Assembly: GCA_050173345.1 (NCBI GenBank)
Contig: JBFXKW010000005.1
Span: forward strand, 62,001-126,000
Direction of reading: 5' to 3'
From: SHWC01 sp050173345
GTDB taxonomy: Bacteria > Pseudomonadota > Alphaproteobacteria > UBA828
DNA length: 64,000 nt
Part shown: positions 7,792-15,853 of the stretch, in pieces
How positions within the stretch are numbered: the stretch's first letter is position 1
How the letters are laid out: every line of letters begins with the position of its first letter
The notes under the pieces: generated by a model
What the model was told of the DNA's origin: nothing
Seen by the model: the letters and a program-made list of their open reading frames with translations, nothing else
The model's database searches: none
Translations under genes and position numbers: made by a program

Positions 7792-8994
7792 TCAGGTGAG
7801 CGCGCCGCAGGCTTTCTGGATGCGCGTGCAGGCCTCCTTGAGCGCGTCCGTCGAGGTCGCATAGGAGATGCGGAAGAACGGGTCGAGCCCGAACGCCGTA
7901 CCGTGCACCACCGCGACGCCCACCTCGTCGAGGAGGTAGGCGGCAAAATCCTCCGAGGTCTCGAGCGCCTGGCCCTTGGGCGTGGCCTTGCCGATCACGC
8001 CCGCGCAGCTCGGATAGACGTAGAAGGCGCCCTCGGGCCGGTGGCAGTGCAGCCCGCGCGCCTGGTTCAGCATGGCGACCACGAGGTCGCGCCGCTCCTG
8101 GAACACCTTGGCCCATTCGGGCAGGAAGTCCTGCCGGCCGTTGAGCGCCTCGACCGCGGCGTACTGGCTGATCGAGGTCGGGTTCGAGGTCGATTGCGAC
8201 TGGATCGTGGCCATCGCCTTGATCAGCGCCGCCGGCCCGCCGGCATAGCCGATCCGCCAGCCGGTCATGGCGTAGCTCTTGGAGACGCCGTTGACCGTCA
8301 GCGTGCGCTCGTAGAGCGCGGGCTCGACCGCGGCGATGGTGTGGAACTCGAAGCCGTCATAGACGAGGTGCTCGTAGATGTCGTCAGAGAGCACCCAGAC
8401 CTGGGGATGGCGCACCAGCACCGCGGCGAGCGCCTTGAGTTCGTCGCGCGTATAGGCGGCGCCGGTCGGGTTAGACGGCGAGTTGAAGATCAGCCACTTG
8501 GTCTTCGGCGTGATGGCGCCTTCGAGCTGCTCGGGCGTCAGCTTGAAACCGTTCGACGCGCTCGCCTCGACGATCACCGGCGTGCCTTCGGCGAGCGCCG
8601 TGATGTCAGGGTACGACACCCAGTAGGGCGCCGGGATCACCACCTCGTCGCCGGGGTCGATCGTCGCCAGGATCGCGTTGAAGATGACCTGCTTGCCGCC
8701 GACGCCGACGATGACCTGGTTCGGCGCGTAGTCGAGCCGGTTCTCGCGCTTGAACTTGGCGGAGATCGCCTTCTTGAGCTCGGGAATGCCGTCGACCGCG
8801 GTGTACTTGGTCTTTCCCTGCTCGATCGCGCGATTGGCCGCGGCCTTGATCCAGTCCGGCGTGTCGAAATCGGGCTCGCCGGCGCCGAGGCCGATCACGT
8901 CGCGGCCCGCCGCCTTCAGCTCGGCGGCCTTCTGGGTGATCGCCATGGTCGGCGACGGCTTGATGCGGGCGAGACGGCGGGCGAGGATCGACAT
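7792..8994 (-). CDS. Aspartate aminotransferase, PLP-dependent class I
   Basis: A 400-residue cytoplasmic aminotransferase interconverting aspartate/2-oxoglutarate and oxaloacetate/glutamate. PLP-binding K239 lies in GVSKSYAMTGWRIGY; NSPSNPTGAAY and the terminal FFRISYATS (substrate-carboxylate arginine) are class I landmarks. The N-terminus LARRLARIKPSPT is typical of the alphaproteobacterial AatA type. An upstream ATG five codons earlier (9009) exists, but GAAGG sits correctly before the 8994 ATG. Related enzymes also act on prephenate; that cannot be excluded. Confidence 0.95.
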   Translation of the reverse strand: MSILARRLARIKPSPTMAITQKAAELKAAGRDVIGLGAGEPDFDTPDWIKAAANRAIEQGKTKYTAVDGIPELKKAISAKFKRENRLDYAPNQVIVGVGGKQVIFNAILATIDPGDEVVIPAPYWVSYPDITALAEGTPVIVEASASNGFKLTPEQLEGAITPKTKWLIFNSPSNPTGAAYTRDELKALAAVLVRHPQVWVLSDDIYEHLVYDGFEFHTIAAVEPALYERTLTVNGVSKSYAMTGWRIGYAGGPAALIKAMATIQSQSTSNPTSISQYAAVEALNGRQDFLPEWAKVFQERRDLVVAMLNQARGLHCHRPEGAFYVYPSCAGVIGKATPKGQALETSEDFAAYLLDEVGVAVVHGTAFGLDPFFRISYATSTDALKEACTRIQKACGALT

Positions 8995-9115
8995 GGTTCG
9001 AGCCTTCAACGATCAGCGCGGCGTGGGACTAAGGGTCGTACTTGAGCGGCCGCCAAGCTATGCCCGGCCAAGCGCGCCATCAAGGCCTCATGTGAGACCC
9101 ACCTGACCGCGGCAG

Positions 9116-9145
9116 GCCTCATCCCGCGACAAGCTCAGGATGAGG
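9116..9145. repeat. Intergenic palindrome, family B (CTCATCC...GGATGAG type)
   Basis: An inverted repeat reading GGCCTCATCC-CGCGACAAGCTCA-GGATGAGGC. It resembles the repeats at 24.9, 56.2 and 56.8 kb, which share the CTGAGCTTGTCGAAG-like core. Confidence 0.55.
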
Positions 9146-9201
9146 CGCGGCGCAGACGAAGGGCGAAGCATGGGGGCCGATTGACTTCGCCGTAGCGGGC
9201 T

Positions 9202-9408
9202 TCAATCGAGCTTGATGGTGCCCTTGACCTCGTGGCTCAGGTCGATCTGGGGAATGTCGACCTTGGCCGCCGCATCCAGCGCCTCGCTGCCCTGAATCCG
9301 GCCCTCCGCCAGCGCGCGGCGCACCGCCTCCTCGATCTCGCGCTGGGCGGTGACGCCGAGCTGCTTGAGGAACTTTCTGACCTCCATGTTGAACAGGTCG
9401 TCGTTCAT
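9202..9408 (-). CDS. Small DUF6494-like protein
   Basis: A 68-residue acidic/basic protein beginning MNDDLFNMEVRKFLKQLGV, then QREIEEAVRRALAEG and a short C-terminal beta-like segment ending in GTIKLD. This pattern matches my memory of DUF6494-family small proteins found widely in proteobacteria. Function is unknown. It has no signal peptide or transmembrane segment. It sits between aspartate aminotransferase and the accessory island and is a monocistronic minus-strand gene. Confidence 0.75.
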   Translation of the reverse strand: MNDDLFNMEVRKFLKQLGVTAQREIEEAVRRALAEGRIQGSEALDAAAKVDIPQIDLSHEVKGTIKLD

Positions 9409-9482
9409 GCCGGCCTCCCGTCGTGGCGGACGGCCCGCCTTGGCTATGGAATTGGGCCGCCCGACGCCCCACTATAACGCCC

Positions 9483-9524
9483 ATGCTGCGCAATGGCGCC
9501 GTCTACATGGAGGAAGGCGCGTGA
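9483..9524 (+). CDS. 13-codon leader ORF resembling the uvrB N-terminus
   Basis: ATG at 9483 opens a 13-codon frame (MLRNGAVYMEEGA) whose TGA overlaps the GTG start of the nucleotidyltransferase gene (GTGA). Its first eight residues are identical to the start of UvrB at 11382, with codon differences only at third positions. TATAAC at 9471-9476 could be a -10 element. It may be the stranded 5' end of an older uvrB copy or a coupling leader peptide. No evidence shows that it is translated. Confidence 0.35.
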   Translation: MLRNGAVYMEEGA

Positions 9525-9892
9525 TTCCCAACGCCGAGCTTGCCAGGAGGTTTCCGGTGGATCGTGCGCGCCTGGCCGATTTCTGCCGGCGTCGTGGCAT
9601 CCGGCGGCGGGCGCTGTTCGGCTCGGTGCTCGGCGAGGCGTTCGGACTCGACAGCGACATCGACGTGCTGGTCGAGTTCGAGCCCGGCCAGACGCCGGGT
9701 CTCGAGTTCTTCGAGGCAGAAGCGGAGCTGTCGGAGCTCGCTGGGCGCAAGATCGACCTCAGCACGCCCGCCTTCCTCAGCCGTTATTTCCGCGACGACG
9801 TGTTGCGCAGCGCCGTGGTCCAATATGCTGGGCCCGAGGGATGTTGTTCGCATCGACACATGGCCCGCAGGCTGTGCAATGTTATCGGATAG
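9521..9892 (+). CDS. MntA-like minimal nucleotidyltransferase (antitoxin type)
   Basis: A 123-residue protein. The minimal NTase signature is complete: G34-S35, then D46 and D48 in LDSDIDVLVEF, and the third carboxylate D79 in RKIDLSTP. MntA-type proteins neutralise HEPN toxins (HepT) by nucleotidylating them. The GTG start follows a good RBS (GGAGGAAGG, 9509-9517). The last 20 residues (from about 104) look unlike the family and overlap a probable hepT remnant in the other frame, so the natural C-terminus has probably been altered. No intact HEPN partner follows. Confidence 0.75.
   Translation: MIPNAELARRFPVDRARLADFCRRRGIRRRALFGSVLGEAFGLDSDIDVLVEFEPGQTPGLEFFEAEAELSELAGRKIDLSTPAFLSRYFRDDVLRSAVVQYAGPEGCCSHRHMARRLCNVIG
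9825..9892 (+). pseudogene. Probable decayed 5' remnant of a HEPN toxin gene (hepT-like)
   Basis: In one frame ATG 9825 reads MLGPRDVVRI; shifted by one base, the sequence continues RHMARRLCNVIG and stops at TAG 9890-9892. Joined, this gives D-V-V-R-I-R-H-M...N-V-I-G, which resembles the first helix of HepT/DUF86 proteins (commonly DxxRLxHMxxA). MntA-type antitoxin genes normally overlap such a toxin gene exactly here. The rest of the toxin is missing. The assignment rests on about 20 residues and one assumed frameshift. Confidence 0.4.
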
Positions 9893-9986
9893 CTCATGGC
9901 TGTACCGAAATGGGAGAGTCTTCATTAGGTGGGGCTCAGGCGGCTTCTGCCAGAACACACCAACCTTACGCGGGGGAGGGTTTGCA

Positions 9987-11342
9987 ATGAAAATGGAGCG
10001 CGCTGACTACACTGTCGAGCAACTGCTTGCCTTACACGACAATCACATGATCAAAGCGAACCCGGAATACCAAAGAGGCATCGTTTGGAGCGTTGCACAG
10101 AAGAAAAAACTTATAGATTCTCTCATGCGCGGCTATCCATTACCCTTGATTTATCTACACCATATAAAGCGCACTGTCGCCGATGCTCAACGCGATGATT
10201 ATGAGATCATTGACGGTCAGCAACGTATCAATTCGCTGTATGAGTTTCGCGAAGGTGCGCACAAGCTATTTGACCCGCTTAAAGACGATCAGGAAGGGAA
10301 ATTTCCGAACTTCCTAAAGGCACAGCCGTGTCCATGGGCAGGCATGGATTTTCATTCGCTGACCGATGAATTGCGGACGCGGTTCCTAGGCACCACACTT
10401 GCCATCGCAAAAATCTATACAGACAATCCGAACGAGGTCCGCGACCTGTTTGTCAGGCTTCAAGCGGGTTTGGCGCTCAATTCCCAAGAGACGCGGGATG
10501 CATGGCCGGGTGATTTCACCGATTTCATCCTGTGGCTTGGCGGGAAGCCGCAAGTTCCGCGCTACCAGGGCCACGAGTTTTTCAAGCGTGTGATGCGAAT
10601 GAAGCCGGAATCGGACCGAGGGAAAACACGGACCGTCGCCGCACAGATCGCCTCGCTCTTTCTTTCAAGAAGGGAGCACGGCCCGGATCACTTCATCGAC
10701 ATCAGTTCGGGGGCGCTCGACGATTTTTATTACATGCACATTGATTTCAACAGATCATCATCCGACGCAAAACGTCTTGTCTCTATCCTTGACAAACTCC
10801 AAACATTACTTTCCACTGGCGCGCGTCCCAAATTGCGCAACCACGATGCTATCCACCTTGTCCTGCTGGTCGATACACTTTGGGATGACTACACGCGCTC
10901 TTGGGAATCGGCACTTCCCGCTGCCCTAGATAAATTCTCAGCTGCGCTCGCATCGGCAAAAGAGACACGTTACGAAAGCCAGCCTGAAGAATTTTGGCTT
11001 CGGTACGGCCAGTGGACGAGAGTTAATTCGGACAAAGCGGAAACAATTCGTCGCCGACATGTCTTTTATGCTGAGAAAATGCTCGGCTTTCTTCAGCCGC
11101 TTCAACTGAAGGACCCGAAGCGGACGTTCGGGTCGCTCGAACGCGAGATCATATACTTCAGGGACAGCAAACTCTGTGCCCGATGCAAGGCTGCTGTACT
11201 GTGGGAGGAGGCCGAAATCCACCATATTAAAGAGCATCAGAAAGGAGGTCAGACAATTCTCGCGAATGGAGCGTTAGTCCATCGGCATTGTCATCCCAAA
11301 GGCGCGGCAGCGAAGGCTTTCGCCGAGAACTACAAACAATAA
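9987..11342 (+). CDS. DUF262 (ParB-like) and HNH nuclease protein, probable defence or restriction enzyme
   Basis: A 451-residue protein. The N-terminal DUF262 domain contains the invariant DGQQR (residues 76-80, YEIIDGQQRINSLYEF) and PEYQRGIVWS near 24. A long helical middle follows, then an HNH/zinc-finger nuclease motif: C397-x2-C400, H412-H413, and H432/H434/C435/H436. DUF262 proteins such as GmrS hydrolyse nucleotides and drive type IV restriction of modified phage DNA; this one seems to carry its own nuclease. Two of its 60-base lines count to 42-43% GC, so it looks acquired. RBS GGGGGAGGG precedes the ATG. No methyltransferase is nearby. Confidence 0.85.
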   Translation: MKMERADYTVEQLLALHDNHMIKANPEYQRGIVWSVAQKKKLIDSLMRGYPLPLIYLHHIKRTVADAQRDDYEIIDGQQRINSLYEFREGAHKLFDPLKDDQEGKFPNFLKAQPCPWAGMDFHSLTDELRTRFLGTTLAIAKIYTDNPNEVRDLFVRLQAGLALNSQETRDAWPGDFTDFILWLGGKPQVPRYQGHEFFKRVMRMKPESDRGKTRTVAAQIASLFLSRREHGPDHFIDISSGALDDFYYMHIDFNRSSSDAKRLVSILDKLQTLLSTGARPKLRNHDAIHLVLLVDTLWDDYTRSWESALPAALDKFSAALASAKETRYESQPEEFWLRYGQWTRVNSDKAETIRRRHVFYAEKMLGFLQPLQLKDPKRTFGSLEREIIYFRDSKLCARCKAAVLWEEAEIHHIKEHQKGGQTILANGALVHRHCHPKGAAAKAFAENYKQ

Positions 11343-11381
11343 ATCGTGCCAGGCCAGGACCGCAGGTGGAAAGCACGAACC

Positions 11382-13586
11382 ATGCTCCGCAACGGTGCCG
11401 TCTATGTCGCGAAGCCGAGCCGTCCGCCGCTCGCGCGGAGCGACGAGCGCGAGGTCTATCGCATCGAATCGCCGTTCCAGCCGGCGGGCGACCAGCCGCA
11501 GGCGATCGACGAGCTGGCGGCCGGGGTCGAGGCCGGCGCGCGCGACCAGGTGCTCTTGGGCGTCACCGGCTCGGGCAAAACCTTCACCATGGCGCACGTC
11601 ATCGCACGCTCGAACCGCCCGGCGCTCATCCTCGCGCCCAACAAGACGCTCGCGGCCCAGCTCTATGGCGAGATGAAGAGCTTCTTCCCGGACAACGCGG
11701 TCGAGTACTTCGTCTCCTATTACGACTACTACCAGCCCGAAGCCTATGTGCCGCGCACCGACACCTATATCGAGAAGGACGCCTCGATCAACGAGCAGAT
11801 CGACCGCATGCGCCATTCGGCGACCCGGGCGCTGCTCGAACGCGACGACGTGGTGATCGTCGCCTCCGTCTCGTGCATCTACGGCATCGGCGCGGTCGAG
11901 ACCTACGCCTCGATGACGCTCTCGCTCGCCGAGCGCGGCCGCATCGAGCAGCGCGCCTTCATCGCCAAGCTGGTCGAGCTGCAATACCGGCGCACCACGG
12001 CGACGCTCGAGCGCGGCGACTTCCGCGTGCGCGGCGATTCGATCGAGGTGTTCCCCGCGCACTCGGAGGACCGTGCGTGGCGCGTCTCACTGTTCGGCGA
12101 CGAGGTCGAGAGCATCGTTGAGTTCGATCCCTTGACCGGCCAGCAGACCGCGAAGCTCTCCTCGATCCGCGTCTTCCCCAACAGCCACTACGTCACGCCG
12201 CGCCCGACCATCCAGCAGGCGGTCGAGCAGATCAAGATCGACCTCAAAGAGCGGCTCGACGAGCTGACACGCGAGAACAAGCTGCTCGAAGCGCAGCGGC
12301 TCGAGCAGCGCACCAGCTTCGACCTCGAGATGATGCAGGCGACCGGCTCCTGCGCCGGCATCGAGAACTATTCGCGCTACCTCACCGGCCGCCGGCCGGG
12401 CGAGCCGCCGCCGACCCTCTTCGAATACATCCCGCCGCACGCGCTCTTGATCGTGGACGAGAGCCACGTCACCGTGCCGCAGCTCGGCGGCATGTACCGC
12501 GGCGACTACAAGCGCAAATCGACGCTCGCGGAGTTCGGCTTCCGCCTGCCCTCCTGCGTCGACAACCGGCCGCTCAAGTTCGAGGAGTGGGAGGCGATGC
12601 GGCCGCAGACCGTCTTCGTCTCGGCGACGCCGGGGAACTGGGAGCTGGAGCGCACCGGCGGCGTCTTCGTCGAGCAGGTGATCCGCCCGACCGGGCTGAC
12701 CGACCCGGTGGTCGTGATCCGCCCGGTCGAGAACCAGGTCGACGACCTGATCGCGGAATGCAGCGCGACCATCGCCAAGGGCTTCCGCGTGCTGGTCACC
12801 ACGCTGACCAAGCGCATGGCGGAAGACTTGACCGAGTACCTGCACGAGGCCGGCGTCAAGGTGCGCTATCTGCATTCCGACGTCGACACGCTGGAGCGCA
12901 TCGAGATCATCCGCGACCTCAGGCTCGGCGCGTTCGACGTGCTGGTCGGCATCAACCTCTTGCGCGAGGGGCTCGACATCCCGGAATGCGCGCTCGTCAC
13001 CATCCTCGATGCCGACAAGGAAGGCTTCCTGCGCTCCGAGACCTCGCTGATCCAGACCATCGGCCGCGCCGCGCGCAACGTCGAGGGCCGCGTCATCCTC
13101 TATGCCGACACCATCACCGGCTCGATGCGGCGCGCGATCGACGAGACCAACCGCCGGCGCGAGAAGCAGATGGCCTATAACGTCGAGCACGGCATCACGC
13201 CCGAGACCATCAAGCGCCAGATCGCCGACATCCTCGAAGGCGTCTATGAGCAGGACTACGTCACGGTCGATACCGGCGACGAGGAGACCCGCCACCTGAT
13301 CGGCCACAACCTCGCCGCCTACATCGCCGAATTGGAGAAGCGCATGAAGGCCGCCGCCGGCGAGCTCGAGTTCGAGGAGGCGGCGCGGCTCAGGGACGAG
13401 ATCAGGCGGCTCGAGGAGCACGACCTCGGCCTCGCCACCGAGCGCAAGGCCTCCAAGGCCGACGACGCCGCGCAGCGCGCCTGGGTCGGCCGCAGCCATG
13501 CCGGCGCCCCCGGCACCCGCGCCGGCAAGCGCGGCAAGGTGACCAAGACGGGCCGGCAGGCGCGACGGCGGGCACCCTCACCCTAA
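11382..13586 (+). CDS. uvrB: UvrABC system protein B (excinuclease subunit)
   Basis: A 734-residue helicase-like damage verifier of nucleotide excision repair. Walker A GVTGSGKT lies at 60-67; the beta-hairpin region YYDYYQPEAY, helicase motif II DESH, motif VI IGRAARN and the C-terminal UVR motif (LEFEEAARLRDEIRRLE) are all present. It is slightly longer than most UvrB because of a basic C-terminal tail. A GTG at 11346 is in frame, but GGAAAG precedes the ATG at 11382, the better start. It begins 39 bases after the DUF262-HNH stop. uvrC lies 6 kb downstream; uvrA is not in the window. Confidence 0.97.
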   Translation: MLRNGAVYVAKPSRPPLARSDEREVYRIESPFQPAGDQPQAIDELAAGVEAGARDQVLLGVTGSGKTFTMAHVIARSNRPALILAPNKTLAAQLYGEMKSFFPDNAVEYFVSYYDYYQPEAYVPRTDTYIEKDASINEQIDRMRHSATRALLERDDVVIVASVSCIYGIGAVETYASMTLSLAERGRIEQRAFIAKLVELQYRRTTATLERGDFRVRGDSIEVFPAHSEDRAWRVSLFGDEVESIVEFDPLTGQQTAKLSSIRVFPNSHYVTPRPTIQQAVEQIKIDLKERLDELTRENKLLEAQRLEQRTSFDLEMMQATGSCAGIENYSRYLTGRRPGEPPPTLFEYIPPHALLIVDESHVTVPQLGGMYRGDYKRKSTLAEFGFRLPSCVDNRPLKFEEWEAMRPQTVFVSATPGNWELERTGGVFVEQVIRPTGLTDPVVVIRPVENQVDDLIAECSATIAKGFRVLVTTLTKRMAEDLTEYLHEAGVKVRYLHSDVDTLERIEIIRDLRLGAFDVLVGINLLREGLDIPECALVTILDADKEGFLRSETSLIQTIGRAARNVEGRVILYADTITGSMRRAIDETNRRREKQMAYNVEHGITPETIKRQIADILEGVYEQDYVTVDTGDEETRHLIGHNLAAYIAELEKRMKAAAGELEFEEAARLRDEIRRLEEHDLGLATERKASKADDAAQRAWVGRSHAGAPGTRAGKRGKVTKTGRQARRRAPSP

Positions 13587-13719
13587 CCCTCTCCCCGCCG
13601 CGCGGGAGAGGGAACCGCGTTGAAGCAGCGCCCCGGCACGTTCCCCTCTCACGCGCGGCGGGAGAGGGATACGGAGGCTTGGCGAGCAAAAGCGAGCCTA
13701 GCCGAAGTTGGGTGAGGGC
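13574..13719. repeat. Intergenic palindromic element, family A (copy 1, long form)
   Basis: Bounded by CCCTCACCC and GGGTGAGGG, with nested inverted repeats around CCCTCTCCC/GGGAGAGGG. The right part from about 13657 (GGCGGGAGAGGGATACGGAG onward) is almost identical to bases 30760-30822. It lies immediately 3' of uvrB and could also act as a bidirectional mRNA-end structure. Confidence 0.75.
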
Positions 13720-13744
13720 TCTCGACCCGAAGCCCCCGCCCCGC

Positions 13745-14080
13745 TCACGGCTCAAGCGTATAGCTCTCGATCGTGCAGAGGTCGATGGCGACGGCCTCGC
13801 TGAGCGAGCCGTCGTCGCCGACGAAGCGGATGTCGTAGTGGCAGGTTTCGCCGCGCGCGGCGACGGCGATCTCGGCCGCAGCACCCGAGGCCAGGGGTGC
13901 TGCGCCGAGCACGTCCTTGCCCCATTTGTCCTCGAGGCTCGGGCTGACATAGATCTCGGCGAGCGCGTAGCCTGCCTCGTTGTTGAGCCGGAACCTGAGC
14001 GGGTTGCCGCTCCAGGCGGCGGCGGGCAATGCGACCGCACAGGCGAGCGCGGCGGCGCCGATGATGACGTTCCTGAACAT
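13745..14080 (-). CDS. Secreted small hypothetical protein
   Basis: A 111-residue protein with a clear Sec signal peptide (MFRNVIIGAAALACAVALPAA, cleavage near residue 23). The mature part has a beta-rich look with two cysteines (GETCHYDIRF and DLCTIESYTL) that could form a disulfide. Similar small exported proteins with the ending 'C-YD-R...DG...D-C' occur in alphaproteobacteria, without known function. It is transcribed alone and divergent from the FolM-like gene. Confidence 0.75.
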   Translation of the reverse strand: MFRNVIIGAAALACAVALPAAAWSGNPLRFRLNNEAGYALAEIYVSPSLEDKWGKDVLGAAPLASGAAAEIAVAARGETCHYDIRFVGDDGSLSEAVAIDLCTIESYTLEP

Positions 14081-14265
14081 GGCCGGGCCTCGCGGCCGTT
14101 GAGCCGGAATCCGCCCATTCCTAGCGCGTCATGGTTGCCCGGCGGTTAAGCCTCATGGTTGACGACGTACGCTCGAATGGGCCCCGCGGCTTGAGCGCGG
14201 CGGCCGAAGCGGTCAGGATGCGCGGCATCCGCCGCATAGGCCCGACCCCTGATGATCTATCCCTG

Positions 14266-15042
14266 ATGCCCGCCGCTTCGCCCCGCCTGCCCAGGGCCGC
14301 CCTCGTCACCGGCGGCGCGCGGCGCATCGGCCGCGTCATCGTCGAGACGCTGGCCGAGCGCGGCTTCGCGGTCGCGATCCACCATCACCGCTCGGCCGAC
14401 GAGGCGGCTTCGCTCGCCGCCGCGATCGAGGCCAGGGGCGGCCGCGCGGTCAGCATCGGCGCGAACCTCGCCAAGGAGGCCGAGGTCGCCGCGCTGCTCG
14501 CCGATGCCGAGGACACGCTCGGGCCGCTCGGGCTCCTCGTCAACAACGCCTCGATGTTCGAGTACGATTCCGCGCTCAGCGCGACGCGCGCGAGCTGGGA
14601 CGGCCATCTCGAAACCAATTTGCGCGCGCCCTTCGTGCTGACCCAGGGCTTCGCGCGCGCGCTGCCGGCGGATGCCGAGGGCCTCGTCGTCAACATCCTC
14701 GACCAGCGGGTGTGGAACCTGACGCCCCATTTCGTCAGCTACACCGTGAGCAAGGCGGCGCTCTGGACCCTGACGCAAAGCCTCGCGCTCGCGCTCGCGC
14801 CGCGCATCCGGGTCAACGCCGTCGGGCCGGGGCCGACGCTCGCCAATATCAGGCAGACGCCCGAGCAGTTCGCCGAGCAATGCGCGCGCCTGCCGCTGCA
14901 GCGCGGTGCGAGCCCGGAAGAGGTCGCGCGTGCGGTCTGCTTCATGCTGGAGCTGCCCTCGATGACCGGGCAGATGATCGCGCTCGACGGCGGCCAGCAC
15001 CTCGCCTGGTCGATGCCGCCGGCGGCGCATGGCGAGGAATGA
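14266..15042 (+). CDS. Short-chain dehydrogenase, FolM/pteridine reductase-like
   Basis: A 258-residue SDR when started at 14266. TGGARRIG (15-22) has the arginine typical of NADPH-dependent pteridine reductases; NNAS, YTVSK (catalytic Tyr and Lys) and the terminal GQMIALDGGQHL complete the fold. The frame is open upstream to an ATG at 14131, but the long N-terminal extension lacks homology features. It overlaps folB by four bases, which supports a dihydropterin or dihydromonapterin reductase role in the folate pathway. Assignment as FolM is by context. Confidence 0.85.
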   Translation: MPAASPRLPRAALVTGGARRIGRVIVETLAERGFAVAIHHHRSADEAASLAAAIEARGGRAVSIGANLAKEAEVAALLADAEDTLGPLGLLVNNASMFEYDSALSATRASWDGHLETNLRAPFVLTQGFARALPADAEGLVVNILDQRVWNLTPHFVSYTVSKAALWTLTQSLALALAPRIRVNAVGPGPTLANIRQTPEQFAEQCARLPLQRGASPEEVARAVCFMLELPSMTGQMIALDGGQHLAWSMPPAAHGEE

Positions 15043-15428
15043 TGGGCAAGGCCGAGAAACCGGCGCCGGAGCGCCGCATCTTCGTGCACGACCTCGTGCT
15101 CAAATGCCAGATCGGCGTGCATCCGCACGAGCGCGGCGGCGTGCAGCGGGTGCGCGTCAACGTCGACCTCGCGGTCGAGGACATCCGCCCGGTCGAGGAC
15201 AACATCCGCAACGTGGTCTCCTACGAGGACATCGTCTCCGCGGTGAAGCGGCTGGTCACCGGCGGCCACATCAACCTGGTCGAGACGCTGGCCGAGCGGA
15301 TCGCGGACGCGCTGCTCGCCGACCCGCGGGTGCTGCGCGCGCGCGTCCGCGTCGAGAAGCTCGACGTCTATCCGGAGAGCTCGGGCGTCGGCGTCGAGCT
15401 CGAACGGGCGCGGCCGCGCGAGCCCTGA
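15039..15428 (+). CDS. folB: Dihydroneopterin aldolase
   Basis: A 129-residue FolB-type enzyme that cleaves 7,8-dihydroneopterin to 6-hydroxymethyl-dihydropterin in folate synthesis. The N-terminal IFVHDLVLKCQIGVHPHE matches the substrate-binding strand; NVVSYEDIV and HINLVETLAERIAD carry the conserved tyrosine and glutamate. ATG 15039 overlaps the upstream TGA, and a second ATG follows at once. With the reductase upstream and formate-THF ligase downstream, this stretch serves folate and one-carbon metabolism. Confidence 0.92.
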   Translation: MMGKAEKPAPERRIFVHDLVLKCQIGVHPHERGGVQRVRVNVDLAVEDIRPVEDNIRNVVSYEDIVSAVKRLVTGGHINLVETLAERIADALLADPRVLRARVRVEKLDVYPESSGVGVELERARPREP

Positions 15429-15853
15429 TGTAGAAACTGCTCACATTCCGGCCCTCGCCTGATAGCAACATTGTCCACAGCCAGTCCGGGTGCTGGTAAG
15501 ACAAGAATAAATCGATGGTTTTCAAATCTTTAGATCGGCTGAGCGGCACGGAGGCTGGTAGAAAATTGAACCATGGCGGCGTTCTTTCGATGCTCGGCGC
15601 GAAACCTTATCCACAAGCTTGTCCACGGTGAGCCGGGCTTTGCAGGCTATCCGTCAAGGGAATGAACGGCGCGATAGTGGCGTAAGGCACGTGCAGAGCA
15701 TCGCATTGTCACAGGATGAAAAATGATTGCACCACATTTAACGACCGCCTAGGGTTCGGCCGCCTGAAAAAAGGCCGGGGAGGATCGACGCGCGGCACGA
15801 GGCACGAGGCACGAGGCCGTCCGCGTCCACGGGAAGGCCCAAGGGGAGACCGC
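15429..15853. other. Gene-free region with DnaA-box-like motifs and a heptamer tandem repeat
   Basis: This 425-base gap between folB and fhs contains a perfect DnaA box TTATCCACA (15607-15615), a one-mismatch box TTGTCCACA (15471-15479) and a two-mismatch box TTGTCCACG (15619-15627). A fairly AT-rich segment lies at 15495-15545. Near fhs, GGCACGA is repeated three times in tandem (15794-15814). An open frame reaches back from fhs to 15716 but lacks protein-like composition. Confidence 0.5.
15471..15627. promoter_or_regulatory. Cluster of DnaA-box-like nonamers
   Basis: Three nonamers related to TTATNCACA at 15471-15479, 15607-15615 (perfect) and 15619-15627, all in the same orientation, the last two three bases apart. 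This could be a DnaA-titration or DnaA-regulated promoter site. Nothing else in the neighbourhood marks a chromosomal origin. Confidence 0.35.

Noticed and set aside
9987..11342. Complete restriction-modification system
   Set aside because: There is a nuclease-like protein but no methyltransferase or specificity subunit in the neighbourhood; a modification-dependent or single-protein defence role is the most that can be inferred.
11346..11381. Upstream GTG start for uvrB
   Set aside because: No RBS and only adds 12 unlike residues; the ATG at 11382 has a purine-rich site at the right distance.
15471..15627. Chromosomal replication origin
   Set aside because: Only three DnaA-like boxes, no dnaA, hemE, parAB or gidA-type neighbours and no long AT-rich unwinding element.
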